A stretch of 64,000 bases of DNA. Source: Solibacillus silvestris. Lineage in GTDB: Bacteria; Bacillota; Bacilli; Bacillales_A; Planococcaceae. Shown piece by piece: positions 17,888-25,384 of this stretch. Location of the stretch: NCBI GenBank assembly GCA_001586195.1, contig CP014609.1, forward strand, positions 1,834,001 through 1,898,000, in the 5' to 3' direction. Both the position numbers and the translations under genes were made by a program. Position 1 is the first letter of the stretch. Every line of letters starts with the position of its first letter. The notes below the pieces were generated by a model that was not told the DNA's origin, searched no databases, and saw nothing but the letters and a program-made list of their open reading frames with translations.

Positions 17888-18109
17888 ATGTTGTTTGCTG
17901 TTCATTATTTGGAAAATAAAACACCTGTCCTAAGTCAGTGTCTAGAACGTATTCCTGAGGTAGATGAGGATATAAAAATTAAAGGTCGTAAAGGAAAAGT
18001 TTTAAATGTCGTTCAAATCGAAGAAAGTAAATATCATGTGCATGTCGTCTTAGAAAAAATAATTAAAAATCAAGCTGTATTGAAAGACGATAAAAAGAAA
18101 AGACGTTGA
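17888..18109 (+). CDS. Small conserved-looking protein, unknown
   Basis: 73 residues with a strong RBS (AAGGAGCG) 7 bases before ATG. The core (DIKIKGRKGKVLNVVQIEE then KYHVHVVLEKI) looks like a small beta-barrel of the SH3/KOW kind, and the tail DDKKKRR is basic, so nucleic-acid or ribosome contact is possible. I do not recognise the family. Confidence 0.65.
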   Translation: MLFAVHYLENKTPVLSQCLERIPEVDEDIKIKGRKGKVLNVVQIEESKYHVHVVLEKIIKNQAVLKDDKKKRR

Positions 18110-18236
18110 GTAACATGAGAAAACTAGGGTAACTATTCTAAATATAAAGTAAAAATATAACAGTTCCCTATATACCTCCCCCTCTGTAAATGCTATAATA
18201 ACAGTTAAGAACATGACTTTATCTGTTTCTTATCAC

Positions 18237-18309
18237 GGTCTTGTAGCTCAGTTGGGAGAGCACCACCTCGACAAGGTGGGGGTCGCAGGTTCGAGACCTG
18301 TCGAGACCA
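18237..18309 (+). tRNA. tRNA-Val (anticodon GAC)
   Basis: The cloverleaf folds fully: acceptor GGTCTTG/CGAGACC (one T-G pair), D stem GCTC/GAGC, anticodon stem CCACC/GGTGG, T arm GCAGG TTCGAGA CCTGT, discriminator A at 18309. The anticodon loop TCGACAA gives GAC for valine. The base at position 33 is C instead of the near-universal U. CCA is not encoded. Isolated tRNA with its own terminator. Confidence 0.9.
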
Positions 18310-18312
18310 TCA

Positions 18313-18353
18313 CGCTGAAATCCTTTATTAACAAGGGTTTTCAGCTTTTTTTA
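18313..18353 (+). terminator. Terminator of the tRNA gene
   Basis: GCTGAAATCCTT and AAGGGTTTTCAGC arms are followed by a run of seven T. Confidence 0.85.
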
Positions 18354-18755
18354 TGCCATAAATTACACCTAAAAATAAATCATTTTCGCTGTTGCGTGAC
18401 GAATGTGTGACGAATTTTTTTAAAACCATTCGTAATATGTGGTGGAAATAGCCTTTTTTAGTTCTTTGACAAATTATATATGGAAATCGTAACAAGTAGC
18501 AGGATAATTTACAAAACCACCCCTTTCATTTAAGTAAGATTATTTTTTTCAGATTGAAAAGGCCCTCTGGTTATACCTATTAAACTGCCGTTTATATAGA
18601 TGACAAATGCGAAGGGGCTATTTGTTACCTTTAAATGATATTTATATGATAGATGCTTTATTAAGGCTACTTGTTGAAAGTTATATAGAATTATTTACAG
18701 TTTATATTGTCCTTTAAAGACAGAAAGAAACATTAGAAAGCAATCAAGAGAAGAA
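18354..18755. other. Non-coding gap after the tRNA
   Basis: About 400 bp without a supported gene. Two close direct copies of GTGACGAAT at 18395-18413 are the only visible structure. The accessory content starts here, so an old integration boundary is possible, but no copy of the tRNA 3' end is repeated in the window. Confidence 0.4.
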
Positions 18756-19064
18756 ATGGCAAAAAAGATAGATGGTAATGTGGGAAGGAAAAATGATTTA
18801 GATTTGCTATATGCTAATTATTCCATATTAATTCATCATACAGATACATTAAATACTGATAATTATAATTTTCGAGAACTAGCACAATATGATGAGTCAA
18901 TTAATGTAAACCTTATTTTAATTTTACAAAACATTATAGAAATTTATATCGAAGAATTTGTTTTGAAAGTTCTTCAAAGTGACGAGTTAGAATTGGCTAT
19001 GAAATTAAATTTGAGTAGTAATCTAACTCCTCAAAGTTTGCTTAATGTAAAACCGCTGTTATAA
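18756..19064 (+). CDS. Hypothetical protein, possibly truncated
   Basis: 102 residues, helical and acidic: LLYANYSILIHHTDTLN and LILILQNIIEIYIEEFVLKVLQ. The RBS is weak (AGAGAAG) and the protein ends soon after a hydrophobic helix, so it may be a 5' fragment of a longer gene. I do not recognise it. Confidence 0.45.
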   Translation: MAKKIDGNVGRKNDLDLLYANYSILIHHTDTLNTDNYNFRELAQYDESINVNLILILQNIIEIYIEEFVLKVLQSDELELAMKLNLSSNLTPQSLLNVKPLL

Positions 19065-19149
19065 GATCGGCTGAATTTAAACATTCTTAATTAAGGAAAA
19101 TATGTAGCTTTGAAATGAAGTTGCGATGAAATAAAGTATTTAACGAAAA

Positions 19150-19185
19150 TAGCCCTCCACAGATGATTGTGGAAGGCTTTATTTA
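19150..19185. terminator. Hairpin between convergent genes
   Basis: AGCCCTCCACA and TGTGGAAGGCT arms form a bulged stem followed by TTATTTATG on the plus strand. It may end transcripts from the gene at 18756. Confidence 0.5.
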
Positions 19186-19200
19186 TGACTATACCTGCTG

Positions 19201-19485
19201 CTATTTCCAATGATGTTTTTCACTCTCCAGTATTTCTATTGCCTTTTTTTCAACCGCTAAAAGTGTTGCTTCTTTCGTCGGGTAATTAATGCACATGCCT
19301 GATGTTTATTTTCCATCTGCCCTTACAATTACATAATCTGCTCTGTACATTACCTTGGAAATATCTTCTCCTACAATACCTAAGTCGATTCTAACGTTTG
19401 CTCCATGCATGTAAATATTCATTTCATACACTTCTACTCGATACTCTATTATAAGATTTAAGAAAGAATTTGCTAAAGCGTACAC
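19201..19485 (-). pseudogene. Small phage-type protein interrupted by a stop codon
   Basis: A GTG at 19485, with GAGGGTGAGG upstream, opens a frame reading VYALANSFLNLIIEYR, then ANVRIDLGIVGEDISKV, RADYVIVRADGK. A TAA at 19306-19308 stops it, but the same frame goes on with TSGMCINYPTKEATLLAVE and ends KHHWK at 19201. The continuity across the stop points to one gene of ~94 codons with a nonsense mutation. It resembles small prophage-encoded proteins; function unknown. Confidence 0.55.
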
Positions 19486-19591
19486 ATCCTCACCCTCTTA
19501 TTACCAATCAATTTACAATAAGAAAGGGATAAAAGGAAGGGAATGTCCGAAACTTTCTTTTTCAGGATGTTTTAGCAAAATTCGACAAGGA

Positions 19592-19963
19592 TTATTTTCT
19601 ATCTGCTTGAGTGAGGTATTTCATCCCTAATACACGTTTCATCTCTTCACTCACCCAGTTCCTCAGGGCAATATTACTGTAACTTCTCGTTTCGTCGTAT
19701 CCCCTAAACAATATAAAATAATAAGTCATCATTTCATCAGATTTCTGTTTATCAATTTTACACCCCTTCTTATATAAAAAGTCCCTTAACTTTTTAAATT
19801 CCTGAAAGGTCTCATTAATTTTGGATTCATACCATGCCTCAAATACGTCTTTCATTTTTAATTTAGATAGGTGATCTCTGTCGCGTTCGAGTGTTTTTAA
19901 AAACATTTCCAGCACAATATACCGGTGAATATCATCGCTAAGCTCCATAAATTCTTTATGCAT
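19592..19963 (-). CDS. Hypothetical protein (phage-type operon)
   Basis: 123 residues, all-helical and charged (EMFLKTLERDRDHLSKLKMKDVF; EMMTYYFILFRGYDETRSY). It overlaps the upstream small gene by 8 bp, so the two are co-translated. GAGTGGG lies before ATG. I do not recognise the family; its size and setting suggest a prophage-derived accessory gene. Confidence 0.55.
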   Translation of the reverse strand: MHKEFMELSDDIHRYIVLEMFLKTLERDRDHLSKLKMKDVFEAWYESKINETFQEFKKLRDFLYKKGCKIDKQKSDEMMTYYFILFRGYDETRSYSNIALRNWVSEEMKRVLGMKYLTQADRK

Positions 19964-20180
19964 TCAGCCCACTCGCTTTACTGATTACTGGATATACCGC
20001 TAGAATATTATCTATTTTAAATGTTCTTTTAGCATGTCGAGTAAAACAGTAAGCTTGCGCTGTATCGCCAGCAATTTTAATTAATTTTATACGTCGTTTA
20101 GTGAATGAATTGTCTTTTGCTATGTACATAATATCTATGATTTGGTTGTGCTGCATGGCTTTTTTAAGTTGGTCTTTCAT
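19956..20180 (-). CDS. Small WYL-like protein
   Basis: 74 residues. The pattern IIDIMYIAKDNSFTKRRIKL and AYCFTRHAKRTFKIDNILAV is like a stand-alone WYL-type ligand/nucleic-acid-binding beta domain seen in small phage-associated proteins. ATG 20180 is preferred: GAGGTG lies 6 bases upstream. First gene of a two-gene operon with the helical protein. Confidence 0.55.
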   Translation of the reverse strand: MKDQLKKAMQHNQIIDIMYIAKDNSFTKRRIKLIKIAGDTAQAYCFTRHAKRTFKIDNILAVYPVISKASGLNA

Positions 20181-20289
20181 TGCAAACACCTCGTTCCTTT
20201 TGTATAATTTATTATAGAACGTATGTTCCTATTTCTCAATCGGAAATTTTAACCAATAAGTTAATTTTCTCGTTGCAAAAACCTATCAC

Positions 20290-20447
20290 CAATAATAAAT
20301 ACTATTATGGAATCTAGCTCATACCATTCGTCTGAGTTTCCGTTGTCCCTTGCTGCCAGAATATTTTTCGCAATATCGTTTAATGATGGGCTGTTAATAT
20401 CCAATTTACGTGCTCACATGTCCTCCACAACCTTGTCGAAGGCTTCA
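20290..20447 (-). pseudogene. Decayed fragment of a phage-type gene
   Basis: A minus-strand frame reads NEAFDKVVEDM, a TGA, then RKLDINSPSLNDIAKNILAARD and DEWYELDSI. Sequence quality is protein-like on both sides of the stop. No start is available. The rest of the 20190-20716 gap holds only A+T-rich DNA. Confidence 0.35.
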
Positions 20448-20669
20448 TTTTATAATTATTCAAACCGAATATTAGAGAAGAATTATACTTAAAGACCCTC
20501 CTTTTAAACGTACTCCAAATTTCCCATTTATTTTACTGAAATAATTTCAGTTTTTCTTATAACGTATGCGTTTAATAGACCCAAATACAGAGGGTACCGA
20601 ATAACCATACTTTTTTCCTCTTTTTTAACAAAAGCAACAAATAATAGAATTAATATGATAAGGTGTGTT

Positions 20670-20698
20670 TTCCATAATTTATTTGGAAGATATATAAT
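20670..20698 (+). promoter_or_regulatory. Candidate promoter of the toxin-immunity pair
   Basis: A perfect TATAAT at 20693-20698 lies 17 bp after TTCCAT, a weak -35. It is 19 bases before the toxin ATG. Confidence 0.4.
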
Positions 20699-20716
20699 AT
20701 TAAGGGAAGTGTTAAC

Positions 20717-21262
20717 ATGAAAAAATTACTATCAATCACTTTAGCTATGTTTTTATTTATATCCTATGGTGGTGTAGGAAATGCTGCTGAAATTTTTCAA
20801 GACAATGGAGATACTAGTGATTATACTAATAATTCAAATGAGGAATATATCCTTGATGAAGATAATTTATATACTGACGAGTTAGTAATCCAGCCTTATG
20901 TTTTGCCGGCTATACTTGCTCCAGCTGCATCTATCCTTGTTAGTTATATTGCAAAACATGGACTAAAAAAAGCTGTCGGAAATTGGTCAAAATCTATAGT
21001 TTCATCAATGATTCGTTCTATACCTGCTGTAACTAAAGCTGCTGCAAAGGATTTAGGTTATACTGAAGTAAGAGGTCAATTTTCTCATGGGGCCAAAATA
21101 TTTGAAGCGGGCAAAAAAGCTAAAGGACCCAAATACATTTCTGTGGATAAAGACGGTCATAATGGAGGGACTTGGAAAGGTGCTTCTACAATTAAAGATT
21201 TAGGTAATAAGAAAACGAGATCAGGTACTTATGATGAAGAATTAAATAGAATAGGTGATTAA
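20717..21262 (+). CDS. Secreted toxin with Ntox21-like C-terminal domain
   Basis: 181 residues. Residues 1-24 are a signal peptide (MKKLLSITLAMFLFISYGG...NAAE). Residues 25-60 are acidic. Residues ~60-85 contain a hydrophobic segment (YVLPAILAPAASILVSYIA). The last ~75 residues carry KDLGYTEVRGQFSHG, KYISVDKDGHNGG, WKGASTIKDLG and end with RSGTYDEELNRIGD. That ending is characteristic of polymorphic-toxin (CdiA/MafB-type) nuclease domains. RBS AAGGGAAG lies upstream. The immunity gene follows after 1 base. Unusually short: no filament, LXG or WXG domain is present. The family name rests on motif memory and needs a profile search. Confidence 0.7.
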   Translation: MKKLLSITLAMFLFISYGGVGNAAEIFQDNGDTSDYTNNSNEEYILDEDNLYTDELVIQPYVLPAILAPAASILVSYIAKHGLKKAVGNWSKSIVSSMIRSIPAVTKAAAKDLGYTEVRGQFSHGAKIFEAGKKAKGPKYISVDKDGHNGGTWKGASTIKDLGNKKTRSGTYDEELNRIGD

Positions 21263-21263
21263 A

Positions 21264-21779
21264 ATGGTTAAATTAGATCGGTTTAATATTGATTTTGATT
21301 GTAATAAAAGTACTCCTTTTTTTCAATCAGAGCCAAATTATCGAATTCGTTTTGATATCGATAAACTAGAGAACACTACATTACAAGGTCTTCTCAATAT
21401 GATATACGATCAAAACGAAGAAATCGAAATGATATTTATATCCGAATATATAATAAATGGAAAAAGAATATCCTCTAAATCAAATATAAATAAAATTATT
21501 ACAATCAAAAATTGGAGAGAAATACCTGTTTTTGATGAAGAAACAAATGAAGGTGTAGTATACGCAAATATTAAACGTTTAAAACAATCCGACGTTTTCA
21601 ACTATTGTATCGCTGTTAAAAGAGGGTTTAGAGAAATATATCTTTCATTTTTTTCTGACACATATATGGTATATGTTAGTAGTGATGTTATTGATATTAT
21701 TTCAAATGATGAAAGTAAAGTAAATATATTAAAAGAAAGTTATAATGAATTATATGATAAGCACTATGAAACTAATTAG
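21264..21779 (+). CDS. Probable immunity protein for the upstream toxin
   Basis: 171 residues, cytoplasmic (no signal peptide), acidic and beta-rich (NIDFDCNKSTPFFQSEPN; IEMIFISEYIINGKRI; FSDTYMVYVSSDVIDII). ATG 21264 follows the toxin stop by 1 base and uses AGGTGAT inside the toxin's last codons as RBS, so translation is coupled. I do not recognise the fold; the role is inferred from position directly after a secreted toxin. Confidence 0.6.
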   Translation: MVKLDRFNIDFDCNKSTPFFQSEPNYRIRFDIDKLENTTLQGLLNMIYDQNEEIEMIFISEYIINGKRISSKSNINKIITIKNWREIPVFDEETNEGVVYANIKRLKQSDVFNYCIAVKRGFREIYLSFFSDTYMVYVSSDVIDIISNDESKVNILKESYNELYDKHYETN

Positions 21780-21837
21780 AGTAATAATAAGTAATAATCT
21801 TTATAACGAACCTAATTATTAAGGATTTCTTAATTTT

Positions 21838-21871
21838 ATGCACTTCCATTAAAAAGGAAGTGCTTTTTTAA
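21838..21871 (+). terminator. Terminator of the toxin-immunity operon
   Basis: GCACTTCC and GGAAGTGC arms with an 8-nt loop are followed by TTTTTTAA. Confidence 0.85.
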
Positions 21872-21963
21872 TTTTTAAGCGCAATTTTGATTCTTATTGA
21901 TAAACCAATTATTTATTCGTCGTTATTAAACTACATATTAGAGATAAATACTCAATTCCAAAA

Positions 21964-22008
21964 TAAAGCCCGCAACCACTGCATTTTTACAGTACGGCGG
22001 GCTTTAAT
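21964..22008 (-). terminator. Terminator of the phage tail remnant
   Basis: AAAGCCCGC and GCGGGCTTT arms; on the minus strand the stem is followed by ATTTTGG. It lies just after the small gene ending at 22010. Confidence 0.65.
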
Positions 22009-22009
22009 A

Positions 22010-22162
22010 TTAAAATGTACGATTTATTACTGCAGCTTGATAACTAAGCAGCTGTATATCGTTATATTGATTAATTTTAGCGTCTGTATGCGCAGGTGGT
22101 AATTCTTCTGCTTCGAAAATCCAATATGCTGTTTTATTTACAATTTGAATATATTTCTTCAT
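22010..22162 (-). CDS. Small phage tail-module protein
   Basis: 50 residues (MKKYIQIVNKTAYWIFEAEE to LLSYQAAVINRTF) with GGAGCGC upstream of ATG. The C-terminal half is closely repeated in the pseudogene at 36515-36700 (IEQYSDAQLLSYQAAIINRSF), so two related prophage tail modules have left traces in this window. It lies directly downstream of the glycine-rich tail protein gene on the same strand. Confidence 0.6.
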   Translation of the reverse strand: MKKYIQIVNKTAYWIFEAEELPPAHTDAKINQYNDIQLLSYQAAVINRTF

Positions 22163-22175
22163 CTTCAGCGCTCCT

Positions 22176-22934
22176 TTAATATTCAATAATTACGATACCG
22201 TGTCCCCCTGTATCAGCTGCGTAATTAAGACTGGCTCCACTTCCAGCTCCTGGACCTACCACAGTTGCTGATGCAGAAGATTTACCAACTCCACCATTAC
22301 CAAATCCTCCAGCACCTCCGCCTAAATTTTTGCTATTTACGTATTGAGTTTGACCATAATTTCCGTATGGAGTTCGATACCTATCGAAATCAGTCACGTA
22401 ATTAACATTTATGGGAGGGGTTGCAGCTCCAGGTGTTACCAAACGGTGTGTTTGGGGAGGAATGCTCACAGTAGTAGCAGGACCACCTAAACATGTGATA
22501 CCAAAAGCTGAGCTAGAACCACCAGCTGGACCTTGTTCTAAATTTGTACCAACAGGCAACCTTCCATCCGCCCCTTTACCTACCACTATAGAGTAGTTAG
22601 TTCCAGGTGTAACTTTAACAGGTTTATAATGGACGTATGCTCCCCCATTACCTCCTCGAATTTCACTTGTATACGTATATTGGTCAGTTACTGATTGACC
22701 CGCGCCTCCAGCACCAAACATTATTAGATAAACAACAGAAACACCTTCTGGACATTTCCATGTGTAAGTACCTGGATTATCAAAAATAACAATATTTCTT
22801 TTTAAATCACCATTTTGTATTTTTTGCAATACTGTATCCGTAGTTGTTTTGTTACTATCCACTACCGTTTTAATTGAATCAACAACCGTTTTTATAAGAG
22901 CTTGTATTTCAAAGCTCGGCAACTTATATGGCAT
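22176..22934 (-). CDS. Glycine-rich phage tail/receptor-binding-like protein
   Basis: 252 residues. A short helical lead with a repeated IKTVVDS motif (residues 14-27) is followed by a beta domain starting NIVIFDNPGTYTWKCPEGVS. A glycine-rich region (GAGGAG, GGNGGAYVHYKPVKVTPG, GGGAGGFGNGGVGKSS) ends with GGHGIVIIEY. This is the form of glycine-rich domains at phage tail-fibre tips. RBS GGAGGTGATC is strong. It lies in a three- to four-gene block of tail genes with no head or replication genes nearby, so it is a prophage remnant. Confidence 0.75.
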   Translation of the reverse strand: MPYKLPSFEIQALIKTVVDSIKTVVDSNKTTTDTVLQKIQNGDLKRNIVIFDNPGTYTWKCPEGVSVVYLIMFGAGGAGQSVTDQYTYTSEIRGGNGGAYVHYKPVKVTPGTNYSIVVGKGADGRLPVGTNLEQGPAGGSSSAFGITCLGGPATTVSIPPQTHRLVTPGAATPPINVNYVTDFDRYRTPYGNYGQTQYVNSKNLGGGAGGFGNGGVGKSSASATVVGPGAGSGASLNYAADTGGHGIVIIEY

Positions 22935-22941
22935 TATTCGA

Positions 22942-23226
22942 TCACCTCCACATAATCCATAGTAGGCAATTTGAATTTTTATCCCAACCTAGAATTACTT
23001 GATAAGTTTTATTTCCGTCAATGAATTGATTATGTTTCGCCATTTCGTCTAAATGTTGAGTAAGTTGTTGCTGAATGGTTGTCAAATCTATACCACCAAG
23101 TGCATCAGATAAGGACTTTAATAACCTATCAATTTCATCCCAGTTCGGATTAATCGCGGTAATATCTGGAGGACTATCCGCTAAATCTATTTTGTGAAAA
23201 TTATAATTTGCTGTTTTCTTTGCCAT
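22942..23226 (-). CDS. Phage tail-fibre-type protein, short
   Basis: 94 residues. The opening ANYNFHKIDLADSPPDITAINPNWDEID is the common start of Bacillus/Listeria phage tail proteins. A helix follows, then NKTYQVILGWDKNSNCL. RBS GGAAGGTGATT is strong. The usual long fibre domain is missing, so the gene is either a chaperone-size relative or truncated. Confidence 0.7.
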   Translation of the reverse strand: MAKKTANYNFHKIDLADSPPDITAINPNWDEIDRLLKSLSDALGGIDLTTIQQQLTQHLDEMAKHNQFIDGNKTYQVILGWDKNSNCLLWIMWR

Positions 23227-23240
23227 TTTTAATCACCTTC

Positions 23241-23564
23241 CTAATCAGTAACATCTACTGTAATGATGTAACTCTGTCCAACATTTACTGGATTTGGAGC
23301 AATTGTAATTCCTGCAACAACTGGGGCGATTGTATCAAGGATAATAGTTCGTGTAACCGTGCTTGATTTACCAGCTTTGTCAGTAGCAGTAACAACAATT
23401 GTATTGGAGCCTTCCACTAGAGTAATGGTTTTAGTAAAGCTGCCATTAGCCTCTACAGTAGCCGCCTGTGCTGAACCGCTATTTAGTTTAACCGTAACTG
23501 TTACTGGACTACTTGTAGCGTCATTTGTAGATCCACTTACAACTAAATTCGCAACGTAAGCCAA
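23241..23564 (-). pseudogene. Bacterial Ig-like domain fragment (phage tail)
   Basis: 107 codons from a TTG without ribosome site. Contents are one Ig-like domain (VTVKLNSGSAQAATVEANGSFTKTI to TATDKAGKSSTVTRTI) and the start of a second (APVVAGITIAPNPVNVG) ending abruptly at VDVTD. The 5' part is missing: a stop lies three codons upstream. It looks like the tail of a longer surface or phage tail protein. Confidence 0.55.
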
Positions 23565-23752
23565 ATAACATCAAAAAACAATCTACTTAATGTCGTAATC
23601 CCCCTTCCAGCACACCCTGACTAGTCAGTTTGCTTTTGAAATTATTCCATTTGATTTTGTTATAATAATATCTCCGTAATGTTGATTATCTTCTACCTTT
23701 TATATTATTGATTTTCCATATATTCATCTTTAAGAGAGATACAAGTTCGTTC

Positions 23753-24520
23753 CTAATCCATAACAAGACCACCATCAACGACTAAATTTTGCCCAGTGAT
23801 GGCACGTCCCCAAGGAGATGCAAAGAATAAAGCCACGTCCGCTAATTCTTTCGGTGTTGTCACACTTTGTAAAGGTGTTGTGGCTTCAATCATTTGAAAT
23901 ACTTCTGGCGTCGTAACCTTACTCGCATCAGTTTGTTTTAAAAGTCCACCAGACATCATATTGACTGTAATACCATACTCACCTAACTCTTTGGCCATGT
24001 TACGTGTAAATCCGAGCAATGCTGCTTTGGCTGTTGTATATTCATGATAAGCTACTACCGGATGCTGAAATAAGTTTGTCCCTATATTGATAATACGACC
24101 AAATTCTAGTTCTTTCATATCCTGAATGCATGCTTGAATACTGTTTAAAGCACCCTTAATCGTTCCTTCAAATTGCTTATTGTAATCGGTCCATTGAAGC
24201 TCAAACACATTTTTTTGTGTGAGTGGATTAAATTCGAAATCAATCAACGCATTATTGACAATGGTTGTAATCGGCGTACGAAAATATTGCTTTGCCTTTT
24301 CGACCATTTGCTGCACTTCTTTTTGATTGCGTATATCTGCTTTTAAAGCGATAACCTGAGGACCCAAACATTTTGCTAAATGTTGCGCTTTTTCCTCACT
24401 CTTATAATAATTCAGTACGACATTAGCCCCCTCCTTAACAAATGCTTTAACGAGTTCTTTTCCAACGCCTCTACTTGCGCCTGTAACTAAAACGGTTTGT
24501 TCATGTAATTTCATCATCAT
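23753..24520 (-). CDS. SDR-family oxidoreductase under TPP-riboswitch control
   Basis: 255 residues, classical short-chain dehydrogenase: NAD(P) loop TGASRGVG (13-20), Y161-T-T-A-K165 catalytic pair, and GGLLK/GQNLVVDGG at the C-terminus. The active-site Ser is replaced by Thr148 (NIGTNLF), as in some SDRs. ATG 24520 overlaps the stop of a 36-codon upstream frame (ATGA). The leader holds two TPP riboswitches, so expression should fall when thiamine pyrophosphate is abundant. Annotated relatives are usually called 3-oxoacyl-ACP reductase; a thiamine link is inferred only from the leader. Confidence 0.88.
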   Translation of the reverse strand: MMMKLHEQTVLVTGASRGVGKELVKAFVKEGANVVLNYYKSEEKAQHLAKCLGPQVIALKADIRNQKEVQQMVEKAKQYFRTPITTIVNNALIDFEFNPLTQKNVFELQWTDYNKQFEGTIKGALNSIQACIQDMKELEFGRIINIGTNLFQHPVVAYHEYTTAKAALLGFTRNMAKELGEYGITVNMMSGGLLKQTDASKVTTPEVFQMIEATTPLQSVTTPKELADVALFFASPWGRAITGQNLVVDGGLVMD

Positions 24521-24627
24521 TTCCCCTTACATAATTTTTGTATAGTTTTTTGATTTCCGGACTTTCGTAAATGACGGAAAGAAAGCAAAGCCATCTCCCC
24601 CTTTTCGAAACTTTCACAAAACTCCAT
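24517..24627 (-). CDS. 36-residue leader ORF, possible remnant of an ABC ATPase gene
   Basis: A frame starting MEFCESFEKGEMALL with a very strong ribosome site (GAGGAGGAAAACGT) and ending ATGA in overlap with the SDR start. Residues ALLSFRHLRKSGNQ resemble the N-terminus of transporter ATPases (LSFRHLRKSFGNQ type). It may be what remains of a thiamine-precursor transporter gene whose riboswitch and RBS are still used, or a translated spacer. The homology is only suggestive. Confidence 0.4.
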   Translation of the reverse strand: MEFCESFEKGEMALLSFRHLRKSGNQKTIQKLCKGK

Positions 24628-24656
24628 ACGTTTTCCTCCTCATTAGATTACGTAAG

Positions 24657-24690
24657 TGCAAAAAAACGTCTCTATTAATATAGAGACGCC
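24657..24690 (-). terminator. Intrinsic terminator of the proximal TPP riboswitch
   Basis: CGTCTCTAT and ATAGAGACG arms followed by a run of seven T on the minus strand, 30 bases after the aptamer. This is the expression platform. Confidence 0.85.
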
Positions 24691-24717
24691 AAAAAAGTGT
24701 ATACTACACCTATAATT

Positions 24718-24794
24718 GCTCCCTACGTCAGTGTTAACTGTCAGGTTCTAAGGGTCAGGTTTTAACCTTCTCAACACGAATGTGTCCCCCTGCA
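24718..24794 (-). promoter_or_regulatory. TPP riboswitch, proximal copy
   Basis: On the minus strand: GCAGGGGGA, then TTGAGAAGG (pyrimidine-sensor CUGAGA box with one change), ACCTGACCC, TTAGAACCTGAC, and finally ACGTAGGGAGC. These are the conserved blocks of the THI-box aptamer in order. The P3 arm between is short. A terminator follows. It is the second of two tandem aptamers ahead of the SDR gene. Confidence 0.92.
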
Positions 24795-24814
24795 ATTAAA
24801 GTATTTGCATAAGA

Positions 24815-24845
24815 AAAGCTCCACGTAAATTACGCGGAGCCATAG
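24815..24845 (-). terminator. Intrinsic terminator of the distal TPP riboswitch
   Basis: GCTCCGCGTAA and TTACGTGGAGC arms (one G-U type change) followed by TTTTC on the minus strand, 29 bases after the distal aptamer. Confidence 0.8.
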
Positions 24846-24873
24846 TAAGTACAGAAAAACTAATATGTACTTT

Positions 24874-24949
24874 GCTCCCTACGTCCGTATTAACGGTCAG
24901 GTTCTAAGGGTCAGGTTTTACCTTCTCAACACAATTGTGTCCCCCTGCA
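24874..24949 (-). promoter_or_regulatory. TPP riboswitch, distal copy
   Basis: Same block order as the proximal copy (GCAGGGGGA, TTGAGAAGG, ACCTGACCC, TTAGAACCTGACC, ACGTAGGGAGC), with a different P3 stem sequence. The two aptamers share about 85% of positions by eye and each has its own terminator, so they form a tandem gate. Confidence 0.92.
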
Positions 24950-25213
24950 AATGAATTTAATTAGCTTGATTCTATCAAAATGCGCTGTTTTAAACAAGTA
25001 CATTTTAAACTTAAATACTATATCACTACAAGCAGTCTACAATTATACCAATCAATCGTTTGTAACCTTTCATAAAAGAGAGAGTCATCACAAGAAATGC
25101 AGCCTGATTAGCTAAAAGGTTTGCTTAGGGATTGGTGAAAAGCAAGTGGCCTTACTGAAGAAAAGTGTCCGATAACGGAAAATACTTTATGATTAAGATA
25201 CTTTTAAAAACCT

Positions 25214-25375
25214 TTACAATCTTATAGAACTAGCGAGCTGCATCACTAATCGTGCAGGAAGTGCAGACTTTGCCATTTGATTGATATCTCCCACAAAAAA
25301 CAAATCCGGTGTAGGATAATAAAACGTAAATGACGCCGTTGAGTCTAAATGACCCATTAATTCAACTTTTCCCAT
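25214..25375 (-). pseudogene. C-terminal fragment of a beta-lactamase-family hydrolase
   Basis: A 53-residue frame (MGKVELMGHLDSTASFTFYY, PDLFFVGDINQ, LPARLVMQLA) matches the end of serine hydrolases, where HxGxTG forms the third active-site box; here it reads GHLDSTASF. The rest of the gene is absent, so it is debris. The 24950-25213 stretch shows nothing else. Confidence 0.55.
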
Positions 25376-25384
25376 AAATAGGGT

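Noticed and set aside
20307-20492. 61-codon plus-strand ORF before the toxin gene
   Set aside because: No RBS; the opposite strand carries the better protein-like (though broken) frame.
18237-20600. tRNA-Val as the attachment site of an integrated element covering the following region
   Set aside because: No duplicate of the tRNA 3' end and no integrase gene could be found in the window.
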